A DNA stretch of 64,000 nt from Clostridia bacterium. GTDB taxonomy: Bacteria; Bacillota; Clostridia; Oscillospirales; SIG627. Positions within the stretch are counted from its first letter, which is position 1; every line of letters begins with the position of its first letter. The notes below the pieces were generated by a model. It was not told the origin of the DNA and did not search any database. It saw nothing but the letters and a program-made list of their open reading frames with translations. Made by a program: the position numbers and the translations under genes. Below are positions 15,714 to 24,322 of this stretch, piece by piece. The stretch lies in assembly GCA_017507325.1 (NCBI GenBank), contig JAFWBD010000059.1, forward strand, positions 1 through 64,000. Direction: 5' to 3'.

Positions 15714-16595
15714 ATGAATCTCTATTCCGTAACACAACTAAAGGATCTTTTGGAACGGCACGGATTTTTCTTCAAGAAAAATCTCGGCCAGAATTTCCTT
15801 TTAAATGAAAGCACAGCCTTGCGTATCGCAAGCTCCGCCTTTGAAACGCTCTCTCACAAGAAAAAGACCTTGGCCGTGGAGATCGGTCCCGGTGCAGGGG
15901 CTCTGACACTGCAGCTCTCGGAGCTTTTTGACCGCGTGGTTGCCATTGAGATCGATCCGCATCTGATTCCGATTCTGGAAGAAAGCCTTGCGGGAAGGGA
16001 TAACGTTACCGTTATGAATACCGATGCCCTTCGCTTCGATTACAAGGCCTTGGAGAGGGATTTTCCCGATTACGAAATTGCGGTTTGCTCCAACCTGCCC
16101 TATTATATCACCAGTGAATTGATTATGCGGTTTTTGGAGAGCGAAGTCCCCTTTGCCTCGGTGACGGTCCTCATTCAAAAGGAAGCCTGCGCCCGTCTGA
16201 TCTCAAAGCCCGGCTGTGCCGATTACGGCTCAATCACCGCCGCTGTTTCCTACTATGCCCGAGCGGAAAAGCTTTTCTTGGTGGGGCCCGGAAATTTCAT
16301 CCCGAAGCCGAAGGTGGATTCCGCCGTACTCCGTTTGATCCCTCACGCTCACCCACCCGTTGAAGTAATGCAAGAATCCTTCTTCTTCAAGATCATCCGT
16401 GCCGCCTTTTCCGCACGCAGAAAAACCCTACCGAATGCTCTCGGGGTTGCCTTGGGGGAGCTCTTCACCAAGGAAGAAATTGCCGCCGCCTTAGAGGAAT
16501 GCGGGATCTCGCTGACAGAGAGAGGTGAAAATCTCTCCTTGAATCAATTTGCGGTTTTGTCCAATACGCTTTGTAAAATAAAGGATAGAAAATGA
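15714..16595 (+). CDS. rsmA: 16S rRNA (adenine1518/1519-N6)-dimethyltransferase
   Basis: 293 aa KsgA/RsmA, which dimethylates two adenines in the 3' hairpin of 16S rRNA during small-subunit assembly. ATG at 15714 with AAAGGTG upstream. Motifs: KKNLGQNFL at the start, SAM-binding VEIGPGAGALT, catalytic NLPYYI, and the C-terminal FSARRKTLPNAL region. The frame is open upstream across the antisense of rubrerythrin, but no RBS supports a longer protein. It overlaps the next gene by 4 nt (ATGA) and heads a closely packed seven-gene unit that ends at the terminator at 20698. Confidence 0.96.
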   Translation: MNLYSVTQLKDLLERHGFFFKKNLGQNFLLNESTALRIASSAFETLSHKKKTLAVEIGPGAGALTLQLSELFDRVVAIEIDPHLIPILEESLAGRDNVTVMNTDALRFDYKALERDFPDYEIAVCSNLPYYITSELIMRFLESEVPFASVTVLIQKEACARLISKPGCADYGSITAAVSYYARAEKLFLVGPGNFIPKPKVDSAVLRLIPHAHPPVEVMQESFFFKIIRAAFSARRKTLPNALGVALGELFTKEEIAAALEECGISLTERGENLSLNQFAVLSNTLCKIKDRK

Positions 16596-17944
16596 AAAAA
16601 ATTACCGTCTTTTTTGCCGCTCTTTTGGCGGTGCTCTCCTTCACCGCGGCCCCCAAGGCCGCTAAAATTGAAAATCTGGAAAGCATTTATGCAGGCCTTA
16701 CCGCAAGTATTTATAAGCCCTATTACGAAAAATCGCCTTATTACGAGGCTTATCGGAAGGAAATCGAGGCCTTAAGCGACTTTCTCAAGCAGCCCGAGCA
16801 TCCTCAAGAGGAGATCGATCGGCATCACGAGGCCATCCGAATGGCCTTTGCCAATCTGATGCACGACAGCTTTGATTATTCCGCCCTTTTTGAAATTGCC
16901 GAATTTTACAAGAAAATGGATCTTTCCCTTTTCACGGAGGATTCCCGTCGCGGTCTGGAAAAAGCGATGGAAGCTGTGTTCTATGAATTGAAAACACCCA
17001 CGGTATATCAAAGAGGAACCTTCGATACGGAGCTTTCTTACCGAAGCGTTGTTCAAGAAAACATTGATTCGGTCGAGGAGAGCTTTTTGAGGGCTTACAG
17101 CGCTCTTTCCTTCGTGCCACCCGAGGGACCGATCTCAAAAGATAAGCTTGAGGCTGTTTTGAACCTATGCCAAACGACAGCAAGAAAGGATCAGATGAGC
17201 CAAAGTATCAAGTGGCCTGCCTATGAAAAGGCCGTTACCTCCGTTACGGCAACGCTGGAATCGCCCTCGGCCGACGAGGCCTTCTGCGGGGAGCAGGCTG
17301 TGCTGCTTTTGGATGCTTATCGGAATTTGCTTTTGGACGTATTGGATTTTATGCCTGTTTCCAAATACGTCAATTACTTTGCCACCTTTGACCCCAATAC
17401 CTACGTTTCCCAAACCTGGAGTCAATTTGCCGCCGCGGTTTTTGCGTTGGAGGACGTTTCGTTACGCTACCATTTCTTTTACACAAGAGAGAGTTGTGAT
17501 GCCGCTTCCTTCCGCCGTCAGACCGACCTGTATTTCTCCACCATCACCGCCGAGGCTCAAGAAGCCTTGGAGCAGCTGATTCCCCTCAGCGACTTTGAAG
17601 CGCTGCACTCTCTTTGCAACCGTTATCGCGGACTAAAGGTCACCGTCGGGCTGGAACTCAAGCACAACAAGGTGATGCTTGCGGTTTCCCGCGGACTCTC
17701 CTTGCTTTCCGATCCCGAAAGCACCGGCAGTGACGTTGCCGCGGCTTTAGCGGATTTACAGGAAATTGTCAGCGAATACGAGAGAGCTTTGGAATTTTTA
17801 AATGAAAACGGAACGGCCACGGATCTTCAAAACCGAAAAGCCATGCAGTTGACCCTGGTGTTTTCGCTGGTTTCCGTTGTGCTTGCTTTGGGCTTTGCGG
17901 TTTCCGCCTCCTATAAAAAGAACGGAAGGATCGATTTGAACTGA
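16592..17944 (+). CDS. Exported helical protein with C-terminal membrane anchor
   Basis: 450 aa, not recognised. A type I signal peptide (MKKITVFFAALLAVLSF, Ala-rich end near residue 23) is followed by ~390 residues that are almost entirely alpha-helical, with repeated bundles of the sort AYRKEIEALSDFL and LQEIVSEYERALEFL that resemble FIVAR-like surface repeats. One transmembrane helix near residues 418-440 precedes a short basic tail (KKNG), so the bulk should be outside the cell. It overlaps ksgA by 4 nt, and its stop codon overlaps the ATG of the next gene (TGATG), so it is translationally coupled to the kinase-like gene and may be part of the same system. Confidence 0.7.
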   Translation: MKKITVFFAALLAVLSFTAAPKAAKIENLESIYAGLTASIYKPYYEKSPYYEAYRKEIEALSDFLKQPEHPQEEIDRHHEAIRMAFANLMHDSFDYSALFEIAEFYKKMDLSLFTEDSRRGLEKAMEAVFYELKTPTVYQRGTFDTELSYRSVVQENIDSVEESFLRAYSALSFVPPEGPISKDKLEAVLNLCQTTARKDQMSQSIKWPAYEKAVTSVTATLESPSADEAFCGEQAVLLLDAYRNLLLDVLDFMPVSKYVNYFATFDPNTYVSQTWSQFAAAVFALEDVSLRYHFFYTRESCDAASFRRQTDLYFSTITAEAQEALEQLIPLSDFEALHSLCNRYRGLKVTVGLELKHNKVMLAVSRGLSLLSDPESTGSDVAAALADLQEIVSEYERALEFLNENGTATDLQNRKAMQLTLVFSLVSVVLALGFAVSASYKKNGRIDLN

Positions 17945-18660
17945 TGGAAAATACGTACAGAATCGCGGAGCTGGTGATTCGGATGAAGCCCGAATACGCC
18001 CCCCTTCTCCCGCAATCCGAAGCCTATCGCTACGATGGAAGGGAGGAGTATGACTATCGAATTCATATCAGCGAAGAAATGTACCTCGAATATGAAAAGA
18101 GATTTCCCGAGGCAGATCGACCGCTGATCGAATATATGATGACGGGAGCCCAATTTTATTCCGCGCTGATCCATCGGCAAGGACTTCTGCTCCACGCCTC
18201 TGCCGTGGAGCTGGACGGCAAAGCCTATTTGTTCTCCGCCCCCAGCGGAACGGGAAAATCTACCCATACCTCCCTTTGGCTGAAGGAATTTGCTCCCCGT
18301 GCTCGGATTTTGAACGACGATAAGCCCGCTTTGCGCCTGCAAGACGGGAAATTCTACGTTTACGGAACCCCTTGGAGCGGAAAATCCGATCAAAGTCTCA
18401 ACCTTAAGGTCCCCCTCCAAGGGATCGCCTTTTTATCCCGCGGAGAAGAAAACCGAATTTCTCACGCTTCCTCGCTTTTTGCCATCCGCTCCGTTTTGGA
18501 GCAAACCGTACGCCCCAAGGAGCCCTCGGCGGCCTCCATGCTGATGGATCTGATCAATCAATTGGTGCAATACGTTCCCATTTATACATTGCAGTGCAAT
18601 ATGGAGCCCGAGGCGGCTCACGTTTCCTATCAAACCATGTTAAAAGGAGAAATGCTATGA
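17944..18660 (+). CDS. HPr-kinase-like P-loop protein
   Basis: 238 aa. A Walker A motif SAPSGTGKST (residues 98-107) and the acidic NDDKPAL segment (around 124) match HPr kinase/phosphorylase C-terminal-type domains, often annotated as serine kinases next to PqqD-like genes. The preceding GLLLHASAVELDGKA strand is also typical of that fold. The regulatory N-domain of true HprK is absent, so this is not the carbon-catabolite kinase. Such proteins occur in peptide-modification cassettes (for example lasso peptide clusters), where the substrate is a precursor peptide; here no precursor is evident. ATGA overlap with the following PqqD-like gene. Confidence 0.75.
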   Translation: MENTYRIAELVIRMKPEYAPLLPQSEAYRYDGREEYDYRIHISEEMYLEYEKRFPEADRPLIEYMMTGAQFYSALIHRQGLLLHASAVELDGKAYLFSAPSGTGKSTHTSLWLKEFAPRARILNDDKPALRLQDGKFYVYGTPWSGKSDQSLNLKVPLQGIAFLSRGEENRISHASSLFAIRSVLEQTVRPKEPSAASMLMDLINQLVQYVPIYTLQCNMEPEAAHVSYQTMLKGEML

Positions 18661-18917
18661 AAATCAAGGACGGATACCTGCTAAAGGAGATTGCGGGAAA
18701 TCACGTGGTCATTCCCGTGGGAGCACTGGATTTTGACGGTATGATCAGCTTAAACGAAACCGGTGTTTTTCTTTGGCGTCTTTTGGAAAAAGGATGTACC
18801 CAAGAAGAAGCCGTAGAGAAGCTGCTTCTGGAATACGAGGTTTCCGAGGAAATTGCCGAAAAGGACGTGGGCGCCTTTTTGGAGATGCTGAAAAAAGAAA
18901 ACATTCTCCATGAATAA
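18657..18917 (+). CDS. PqqD-like peptide-binding protein
   Basis: 86 aa; ATG at 18657 with AAAAGGAG upstream, overlapping the end of the kinase-like gene. The block ISLNETGVFLWRLLEKG followed by an acidic helical region (EEAVEKLLLEYEV) is the characteristic PqqD pattern. PqqD domains are winged-helix-type recognition elements that bind the leader of ribosomally made peptides and deliver it to modifying enzymes. Here it lies between a kinase-like gene and a peptidase gene, without a recognisable radical SAM or cyclase partner. It overlaps the peptidase gene by 8 nt. Confidence 0.8.
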   Translation: MKIKDGYLLKEIAGNHVVIPVGALDFDGMISLNETGVFLWRLLEKGCTQEEAVEKLLLEYEVSEEIAEKDVGAFLEMLKKENILHE

Positions 18918-19350
18918 AAGCATTCGCTTTGAGGAAATCATCCCCCTCATTCGGGAAGAGATCCAAAAAGGAAATTCATTTTCCTTTACAGCCTTCGGAA
19001 GCAGTATGCATCCCTATATCCGAGGCGGAAAAGATAAGGTCTGCCTTTCACCGCTCACCTCTCCTCCCAAGGAGGGAGACGTTGTTTTTTATCAACGGGA
19101 AAACGGAGCCTTCGTTCTGCACCGTATCATAAAGATCAAAAACGGGCAATATATTATGTGCGGAGACAACCAATTCTCACGGGAATTCGGAATTCGCGCA
19201 GAGCAGATCATCGCACGGCTTTCCTTTGTGGAACGAAACGGGAAAGCGATTCGTCCCTCCTCCTTCTCTTCCCAATGCTATCGGTTTTTTTTACCTCTGA
19301 GAAGATTTCTTCTGCATCTGCGCTACGCTTTGAAAAAATTGCTTTCATAG
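18910..19350 (+). CDS. S24/S26 family peptidase (signal-peptidase-like)
   Basis: 146 aa. The catalytic-serine motif GSSMHP (Ser32), a downstream VLHRI (His71) and CGDNQFS (residues 84-90) follow the order of signal peptidase I-type enzymes. His in place of the usual Lys points to the Ser/His type seen in SipW and S24 proteins. There is no N-terminal membrane anchor; the C-terminus is hydrophobic and basic (FFLPLRRFLLHLRYAL) and could associate with the membrane. In this position it may cleave a leader peptide recognised by the PqqD-like protein; that is inference from gene order. Confidence 0.75.
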   Translation: MNKSIRFEEIIPLIREEIQKGNSFSFTAFGSSMHPYIRGGKDKVCLSPLTSPPKEGDVVFYQRENGAFVLHRIIKIKNGQYIMCGDNQFSREFGIRAEQIIARLSFVERNGKAIRPSSFSSQCYRFFLPLRRFLLHLRYALKKLLS

Positions 19351-19371
19351 CAAGGGCTGCGGAGGATTTAC

Positions 19372-20214
19372 ATGCACATTATCAAAACCGTCAACGGGAG
19401 CAGAGGAAAATGGATCGAGGGCTTTCTTCGTCATTTATATCACGGGCACGTATTTGAAAGCTCGGCAACCCTCTCCTACTACTTCTTGTTTTCGGTCTTT
19501 CCCTTGGCCATCTTCTTCAGCGCCTCCTTTTCCACCCTGAATCTCAGCGTGGATTCCCAAGGCGTTTTAACGGGCTTCGTGCCCGATCGCATTCTGGAGG
19601 TTTTGGAGAATTATTTGGAGGAGGTCGCCTACGGAAACACCTTTTCGCTGATCCTTTTGAGCTCTTGTCTGACGGTTTATTCCTTGGGAAAGGCTCTTCA
19701 AACCATGCGCAGAAAATTCCGCGCGGCGTATGGCTTGAAGAACCGTTCTCAATCGGTATGGCAATGGATGATATCCTTTGTTTTCGTATGTCTGCTTTTG
19801 ATCTCCTTTTACGCCATGCTTTTTATTATTGTGGCGGGAAATTATATTTTTCGCTATTTTCTCGCTCTGTTTCCTCTATTGGAAAAAGCTTTGCCGTCCT
19901 TTCAGTTCCTTCGTTTTTTTGCCGTAACCTGCTATCTCTTTTTCGTTCTTTTGGGGCTGTATTACGCCCTGCCGGGGATCAAACTCCAAACGAAAGACGT
20001 GTTGCCGGGCACCCTGTTTTCTTTGGTTTCGTGGGTCCTCCTTTCCTATCTGTTTTCCCTTTATCTGGATCGCTTCAGTAATTTTCAAACGCTGTACGGC
20101 TCCTTGGGTGCTATGATCGCCCTTTTGACTTGGCTGTTTCTGATCAATCTGATCCTTTTGACCGGAGCCGCTCTGAATTCTTTTTATTTTGTAAACAAAG
20201 GAAGTGCCGCATGA
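19372..20214 (+). CDS. YihY/BrkB family membrane protein
   Basis: 280 aa with about six transmembrane helices. Family features include ESSATLSYYFLFSVFPLAIF near the start, TVYSLGKALQTMRRKF in the middle, and YGSLGAMIALLTWLFLINLILLTG near the C-terminus. The family was once misnamed RNase BN; its real function is unknown. ATG at 19372 with GGAGG upstream, 21 nt after the peptidase gene, and 3-nt overlap with the Nudix gene, so it belongs to the same unit. Confidence 0.88.
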   Translation: MHIIKTVNGSRGKWIEGFLRHLYHGHVFESSATLSYYFLFSVFPLAIFFSASFSTLNLSVDSQGVLTGFVPDRILEVLENYLEEVAYGNTFSLILLSSCLTVYSLGKALQTMRRKFRAAYGLKNRSQSVWQWMISFVFVCLLLISFYAMLFIIVAGNYIFRYFLALFPLLEKALPSFQFLRFFAVTCYLFFVLLGLYYALPGIKLQTKDVLPGTLFSLVSWVLLSYLFSLYLDRFSNFQTLYGSLGAMIALLTWLFLINLILLTGAALNSFYFVNKGSAA

Positions 20215-20681
20215 TCAACACCACCCTATGTTATTTGGAAAAAGACGGTTCTTATTTGATGCTTCACCGTATCAAAAAGGAAAACGACGTAAACCGCGAC
20301 AAATGGATCGGAATCGGCGGAAAATTTATGGATCGAGAAAGCCCTGAGGAATGCATACGCCGCGAGATCCTTGAAGAAACGGGGCTGATTCCCGATGCCC
20401 TTCGTTATCGTGGGATCATCACCTTTGTTTCGGACCGCTTTGAAACGGAATGGATGCACCTGTTTACCTCTGATCGCTTTCACGGCAATATGATCCCCTG
20501 CGATGAGGGGGTATTGGAGTGGGTGAAAAAAGAAGAGCTTTCCCGCCTCCCCCTATGGGAGGGTGATCATATTTTTTTGGATCTGATCCAAAAAGACTGC
20601 CCCTTTTTTTCTCTGAAATTGGTTTATCGGGGAGATCGCCTTCACTCGGCTGTTTTAAATGAAAAGGAAATTTTGCGATGA
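20211..20681 (+). CDS. Nudix hydrolase (MutT-like)
   Basis: 156 aa. The Nudix box runs from GGKFMDRESPEECIRREI into LEETGL, giving the metal-binding glutamates of nucleoside-diphosphate-X hydrolases. The opening TTLCYLEKDGSYLMLHR and the conserved W in DKWIGIGGKF fit the 8-oxo-dGTP diphosphatase subgroup. The start overlaps the YihY stop (ATGA); the open frame from 20130 is not used. Last gene of the ksgA unit, followed by a terminator. Confidence 0.88.
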   Translation: MINTTLCYLEKDGSYLMLHRIKKENDVNRDKWIGIGGKFMDRESPEECIRREILEETGLIPDALRYRGIITFVSDRFETEWMHLFTSDRFHGNMIPCDEGVLEWVKKEELSRLPLWEGDHIFLDLIQKDCPFFSLKLVYRGDRLHSAVLNEKEILR

Positions 20682-20697
20682 TTTCGCATTTCTTACT

Positions 20698-20724
20698 GTC
20701 CCGCCTTTCGGCGGGGCTTTTTTT
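20698..20724 (+). terminator. Terminator of the ksgA-Nudix unit
   Basis: Stem CCCGCC (20700-20705), loop TTTC, GGCGGG (20710-20715), then GC and eight T. Confidence 0.9.
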
Positions 20725-20778
20725 GTTCTGAAAAAGAGAAGCGGCGCATATAGTGTATCAGATTGTGAGGAACCAAAA

Positions 20779-21687
20779 ATGAACGGACTGAAAAAGCACA
20801 TCGCCTTTTTTCCACCGAGGATCCGCAAAGCGCTGGAGGCCTATCCCGATTGGGGCTGCATTTCGGAGATCCGCCTTCGCGGAGATATGCCCCTTTCTCT
20901 GACCCACTTTCGGGGAAACGTATTTTTAAACGAAAGCGGAGAGCAGGAAACGCCCCAAAATGCCTTACGCGCCACAAAGGAGGAGATTCGGCTTTTTGTA
21001 TTGGCCTTTTGTCGCGGAAACGTTTATCGGTATTTCGACACCTTCAAGGACGGCTTTTTGGTTGATGAGGACGGATATCGCTTGGGGCTGAGCCCCGGAA
21101 AAAAGCAGCGCTCTTTCCGCTTGCCCGAGGACTTTGAGGGAGTGAACCTGCGGATTCCGCGAATGATACGCGGCGCCGCCAAGGAGCTGTTAACGCATTT
21201 TTCTCATCAAAAGCTTGAATCCACCCTCCTCCTCTCCGCCCCCGGTGCCGGCAAAACCACCTTACTGAGAGATCTTGCCATCACCCTTTCCGTGGAAAGC
21301 GCTCCTTGGCAAGCCAAGCGTGTCTGCGTCATCGACGAGCGGGAGGAGCTGTTTCCCGATGCATTTCGGGCATCTGCGGGGCTTTGCGATATTCTGAGCG
21401 GTTATTCCAAGGCTGAAGGAATTGAAATTGCCACGAGGCTTTTTTCTCCCGAGGTGATGATTCTGGACGAGATCGGCGGCCAAGAAGATGCATCTGCCAT
21501 ATTATCCGTTTGCAGCAGCGGATGCATCTTTTTTGCCTCGGCCCACGCCCGCACACTGCAGGAGGCAAAGCAGAGGCCTTTTTTGAAGCTCCTTTTGGAA
21601 GCGGGGGTGTTTTGTCATTTGGCACTTCTTGAAAAATCCGACACCGCCGATTTTCACAGCCGCATTTATTTTTCAAGTGCCTTATGA
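20779..21687 (+). CDS. spoIIIAA: Stage III sporulation protein AA (ATPase)
   Basis: 302 aa secretion-type ATPase of the SpoIIIA-SpoIIQ channel that links mother cell and forespore. ATG at 20779 with GAGG upstream; the open frame from 20659 covers the previous terminator and is rejected. Walker A is SAPGAGKTT and Walker B is VMILDEIG; CVIDEREEL precedes the second. First of an eight-gene operon with overlapping or abutting starts. A CATATAGT sequence at 20747-20754 resembles a SigE -10 box, but no convincing -35 lies upstream. Confidence 0.95.
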   Translation: MNGLKKHIAFFPPRIRKALEAYPDWGCISEIRLRGDMPLSLTHFRGNVFLNESGEQETPQNALRATKEEIRLFVLAFCRGNVYRYFDTFKDGFLVDEDGYRLGLSPGKKQRSFRLPEDFEGVNLRIPRMIRGAAKELLTHFSHQKLESTLLLSAPGAGKTTLLRDLAITLSVESAPWQAKRVCVIDEREELFPDAFRASAGLCDILSGYSKAEGIEIATRLFSPEVMILDEIGGQEDASAILSVCSSGCIFFASAHARTLQEAKQRPFLKLLLEAGVFCHLALLEKSDTADFHSRIYFSSAL

Positions 21688-22184
21688 AGCTCTTCGGAAT
21701 TCTTTTTCTTTCACTGATCCCGATTCTCCTGGGACTCTTTCGAAGAAGCGCCATCATCAAAAACGGCGGGATCCGCAAGGGCCTGATTTTATTGTTCGAA
21801 AGCATCCAATTTGAGATCGATACCTTTTTGCGCCCTCAGGAGGAGATTTTCACCAGATTCCAAAATCGGGACTTGGAGGAAATCGGCTTCCTACCGCTCT
21901 TGCGGCAAGAGGTACGAAGCGATCCTTGCTTTGCTCTGAAGCGCTGTGCCGAGCTTCTGTTGGCAGAGGGATCCTTTACCGAGCGGGAAAGAGAGATGCT
22001 CTCGGATTTTTGCGAGCATTTCGGAACCCAGTCCAAAGCCGCCCAATCAGAGGACTGTCAAAGGCTTCTTTCGGTACTGCGGGAGGAGGAAGTGCGGGAA
22101 CGCGAAAAGGGAAAGACCGATGCCTCGGTTTCTTTGGCGGGAGGGATCTGTCTCGGAATTGCTTTGTTTATTCTACTGATCTGA
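21684..22184 (+). CDS. spoIIIAB: Stage III sporulation protein AB
   Basis: 166 aa with an N-terminal and a C-terminal transmembrane helix (residues 3-19 and about 148-165) enclosing a helical domain. Size, position (ATGA overlap with spoIIIAA, before spoIIIAC) and the closing GGICLGIALFILLI identify it. It resembles type II secretion F-domain proteins and is thought to sit at the base of the feeding-tube complex. Confidence 0.88.
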   Translation: MKLFGILFLSLIPILLGLFRRSAIIKNGGIRKGLILLFESIQFEIDTFLRPQEEIFTRFQNRDLEEIGFLPLLRQEVRSDPCFALKRCAELLLAEGSFTEREREMLSDFCEHFGTQSKAAQSEDCQRLLSVLREEEVREREKGKTDASVSLAGGICLGIALFILLI

Positions 22185-22197
22185 TAAGGAGAAAACA

Positions 22198-22392
22198 ATG
22201 GACGTAACCTTGATGTTGAAAATCGCGGGAGTCGGAATGCTTTCGGGGGTTTTATGTCAGATTCTGAAAAGCAACGGAAAAGAGGAGCAGGCAGGATTCG
22301 TTACCTTAGGCGGGATTATTTTGGTGCTTTTGATGCTGATCGGAGAAATCTCCGCTCTCATCAATACGGTACGCAACACGTTTGGCATATGA
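22198..22392 (+). CDS. spoIIIAC: Stage III sporulation protein AC
   Basis: 64 aa with two transmembrane helices. The sequence KIAGVGMLSGVLCQILK and the following ITLGG-like turn are typical of SpoIIIAC, including the conserved KSNGKEEQAGF link. ATG at 22198 with AAGGAG. Overlaps spoIIIAD by 4 nt. Confidence 0.94.
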   Translation: MDVTLMLKIAGVGMLSGVLCQILKSNGKEEQAGFVTLGGIILVLLMLIGEISALINTVRNTFGI

Positions 22393-22775
22393 ACGCTGTA
22401 TTTTCGGCTTGCTTTTTTGCCATTTTTACGGTGATTCTTCTGGGGATCTCCGAGCACATTTCCCCTCGCTTCAAGGCTCCGATGCTGGCGGGAGCCGGTA
22501 TTCTCCTTTTTTTGATCATGCTTTATTACTTTGCTCCGGTTTTGAAAAAGCTCAGAGAAATCGCAGATTACGCCGCCATGGGAGAAGGATTTTCTATACT
22601 TTGGAAGGGTCTCGGTGTTTCCCTTGCGGTCTCCGTTACCGCATCCTTTTGCCGCGATCTTGGAGAAGAAGGCGTGGCCTCCAAGCTGGAAATGTGCGGT
22701 AAGGGAGCGGTGCTTTCGCTGACCCTTCCGATTCTGGAGGACGTTTTGGATCTGATCGGGGAGATGCTGGGATGA
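22389..22775 (+). CDS. spoIIIAD: Stage III sporulation protein AD
   Basis: 128 aa, four hydrophobic segments, start at 22389 inside the spoIIIAC stop. ALRY-type helical block ADYAAMGEGFSILWKGLGVS and ASFCRDLGEEGVASKLEMCG are the conserved core of the family. Membrane component of the SpoIIIA channel. Confidence 0.93.
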   Translation: MNAVFSACFFAIFTVILLGISEHISPRFKAPMLAGAGILLFLIMLYYFAPVLKKLREIADYAAMGEGFSILWKGLGVSLAVSVTASFCRDLGEEGVASKLEMCGKGAVLSLTLPILEDVLDLIGEMLG

Positions 22776-23881
22776 AACGAATACGGATCGGAATTTTTAT
22801 CATCGCCGCGATGCTCTTTGTGCTTCCCTTCTCCGTCTCTGCGGCCCAAGATGACGATATCCGAGCGTTTTCGGATTTTGATTCTCTTTGGGACGCGCTT
22901 CCTTCCGAAGTCGAGTGGGAAGGCGTTCAAGCTCTTTTGGAGGGAGAGGATCCCAAGGGAATCTTTGCGTATTTCGGAGAAAAGATCTTGGCATACTGCA
23001 AGGAAGGCTTTCAAAAGCAGATCGGCTTTTTCATCGGTCTTTGCCTGATTCTTTTGATCAGCGCCGTAACCGAAAGCGTCAAGGACAGCTTTTCCCCTTC
23101 GCTTCGCGGAGCCTTCGATCTTCTGTTTCTTCTTTCGGCAACGGTGTTTTCCTATGAGCATTTTTCCGAAACTCTCTCGGAGGCCGCAATGGCCACCGAG
23201 GGGATCGCATCCTTTATGATCGCCGTGCTTCCCGTTAACGCCATGCTTCTGACCCTTTCGGGCTCCGTAAAAACCGCCGTTGCTCAAAACACCAATATCA
23301 GCCTTGTACTTTCCATATTTTCCACCTTAATCCACAGCGTTCTGATGCCCCTTTGCAAAGCGCTTTTCTGTTTTTCCTTCCTATCGGGTCAAGAGAAGTC
23401 CCCCTTGAAGGGTATGATCGTCTTTGGTAAAAAGACCGTCAAAACCATCTGCATTTTCTGCTTTTCCACCTTGCTTGGTATTCTGGGACTGACTCACGCG
23501 CTGGCAAGCTCGGCCGATTCGGTGGCCATGCGCTCCGTTCGCTTTGCGGCAGGAACCTTCATTCCCATTATCGGATCCGCCGTGGGTGAGGGCAGCAAAA
23601 CCCTCGGTGCCTCACTCCGACTTGTAAAAACACAGTGCGGAGTGCTTTGTATCGCGGTGCTTGCGATTCTGATCCTAAAGCCATTGTTGCTTCTGTACAT
23701 ACAAAAGCTGTTTCTGAGCTTTGCCGCCTCCGTGGGTGAAATTCTGGGGGAGAGCCGTTGCAGCGGATTTTTCCGATCCATCGGACAAGTATTGGATCTG
23801 ATCGCGGCTCTTCTGATCTCGCAAGGCTGCTATTTGATCTTTTATATCACTCTTTTTATCAACAGCGGAGGAAATCTGTAA
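22772..23881 (+). CDS. spoIIIAE: Stage III sporulation protein AE
   Basis: 369 aa with a signal-peptide-like start (MKRIRIGIFIIAAMLFVLPF) and seven to eight transmembrane helices in the C-terminal two-thirds. Conserved family sections include ESVKDSFSP and ASSADSVAMRSVRFAAGTFIPIIG, here split by normal residues. ATGA overlap with spoIIIAD; the next gene starts directly after its stop. Confidence 0.94.
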   Translation: MKRIRIGIFIIAAMLFVLPFSVSAAQDDDIRAFSDFDSLWDALPSEVEWEGVQALLEGEDPKGIFAYFGEKILAYCKEGFQKQIGFFIGLCLILLISAVTESVKDSFSPSLRGAFDLLFLLSATVFSYEHFSETLSEAAMATEGIASFMIAVLPVNAMLLTLSGSVKTAVAQNTNISLVLSIFSTLIHSVLMPLCKALFCFSFLSGQEKSPLKGMIVFGKKTVKTICIFCFSTLLGILGLTHALASSADSVAMRSVRFAAGTFIPIIGSAVGEGSKTLGASLRLVKTQCGVLCIAVLAILILKPLLLLYIQKLFLSFAASVGEILGESRCSGFFRSIGQVLDLIAALLISQGCYLIFYITLFINSGGNL

Positions 23882-24322
23882 ATGGAACGCTTCTCCTACG
23901 TACTGATCCTGTATTCCGTTCTTTCGGTACTTCTGCGTTTCTTTTTTCCGAAAGAGGAAAAATCGCCTCTTTATCCTCCCCTGCAATTTCTCCTTTCTCT
24001 CTTGGTACTGCTGTCCATTTTCTCTCCCATCACTTCCCTGTTCCGAAATAACCCCTTTGAAAACTTGCAGCTCCCCGAAGAAATCACAGAGGAGGACAGC
24101 AGTCACAGAAGGCTTTTGGAAAAGACCTTAACTCGTATGCAGGAAAGCGCTCAACGGGCCTTTCCCGAGAAGGAATTTCACCTGACGATGACCGTGAGCG
24201 AAGGACAGATCCCCCTTGGGATCACCGTTCATTGCAAAACCGAAGAAACGGGGCTTGCCGTAGCCGGCTTTTTGGAAGCCAACTATTCCCTGTTCTGCAC
24301 TTATCAAACCGAGGAAACGTAA
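23882..24322 (+). CDS. spoIIIAF: Stage III sporulation protein AF
   Basis: 146 aa with two N-terminal transmembrane helices (about 5-22 and 33-50) and a C-terminal soluble domain that in Bacillus has a ring-building fold. The sequence is less conserved than its neighbours; position between AE and AG with zero-nt gaps on both sides is the main support. Confidence 0.87.
   Translation: MERFSYVLILYSVLSVLLRFFFPKEEKSPLYPPLQFLLSLLVLLSIFSPITSLFRNNPFENLQLPEEITEEDSSHRRLLEKTLTRMQESAQRAFPEKEFHLTMTVSEGQIPLGITVHCKTEETGLAVAGFLEANYSLFCTYQTEET

Noticed and set aside
17944..19350. Complete lasso-peptide cluster
   Set aside because: No asparagine-synthetase-like cyclase, no B2-type transglutaminase-like protease and no precursor frame were found around the kinase-like and PqqD-like genes.
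20747..20754. SigE promoter of spoIIIAA
   Set aside because: CATATAGT resembles the -10 box but the expected ATA is missing at 14-18 nt upstream, so it is only mentioned, not called.
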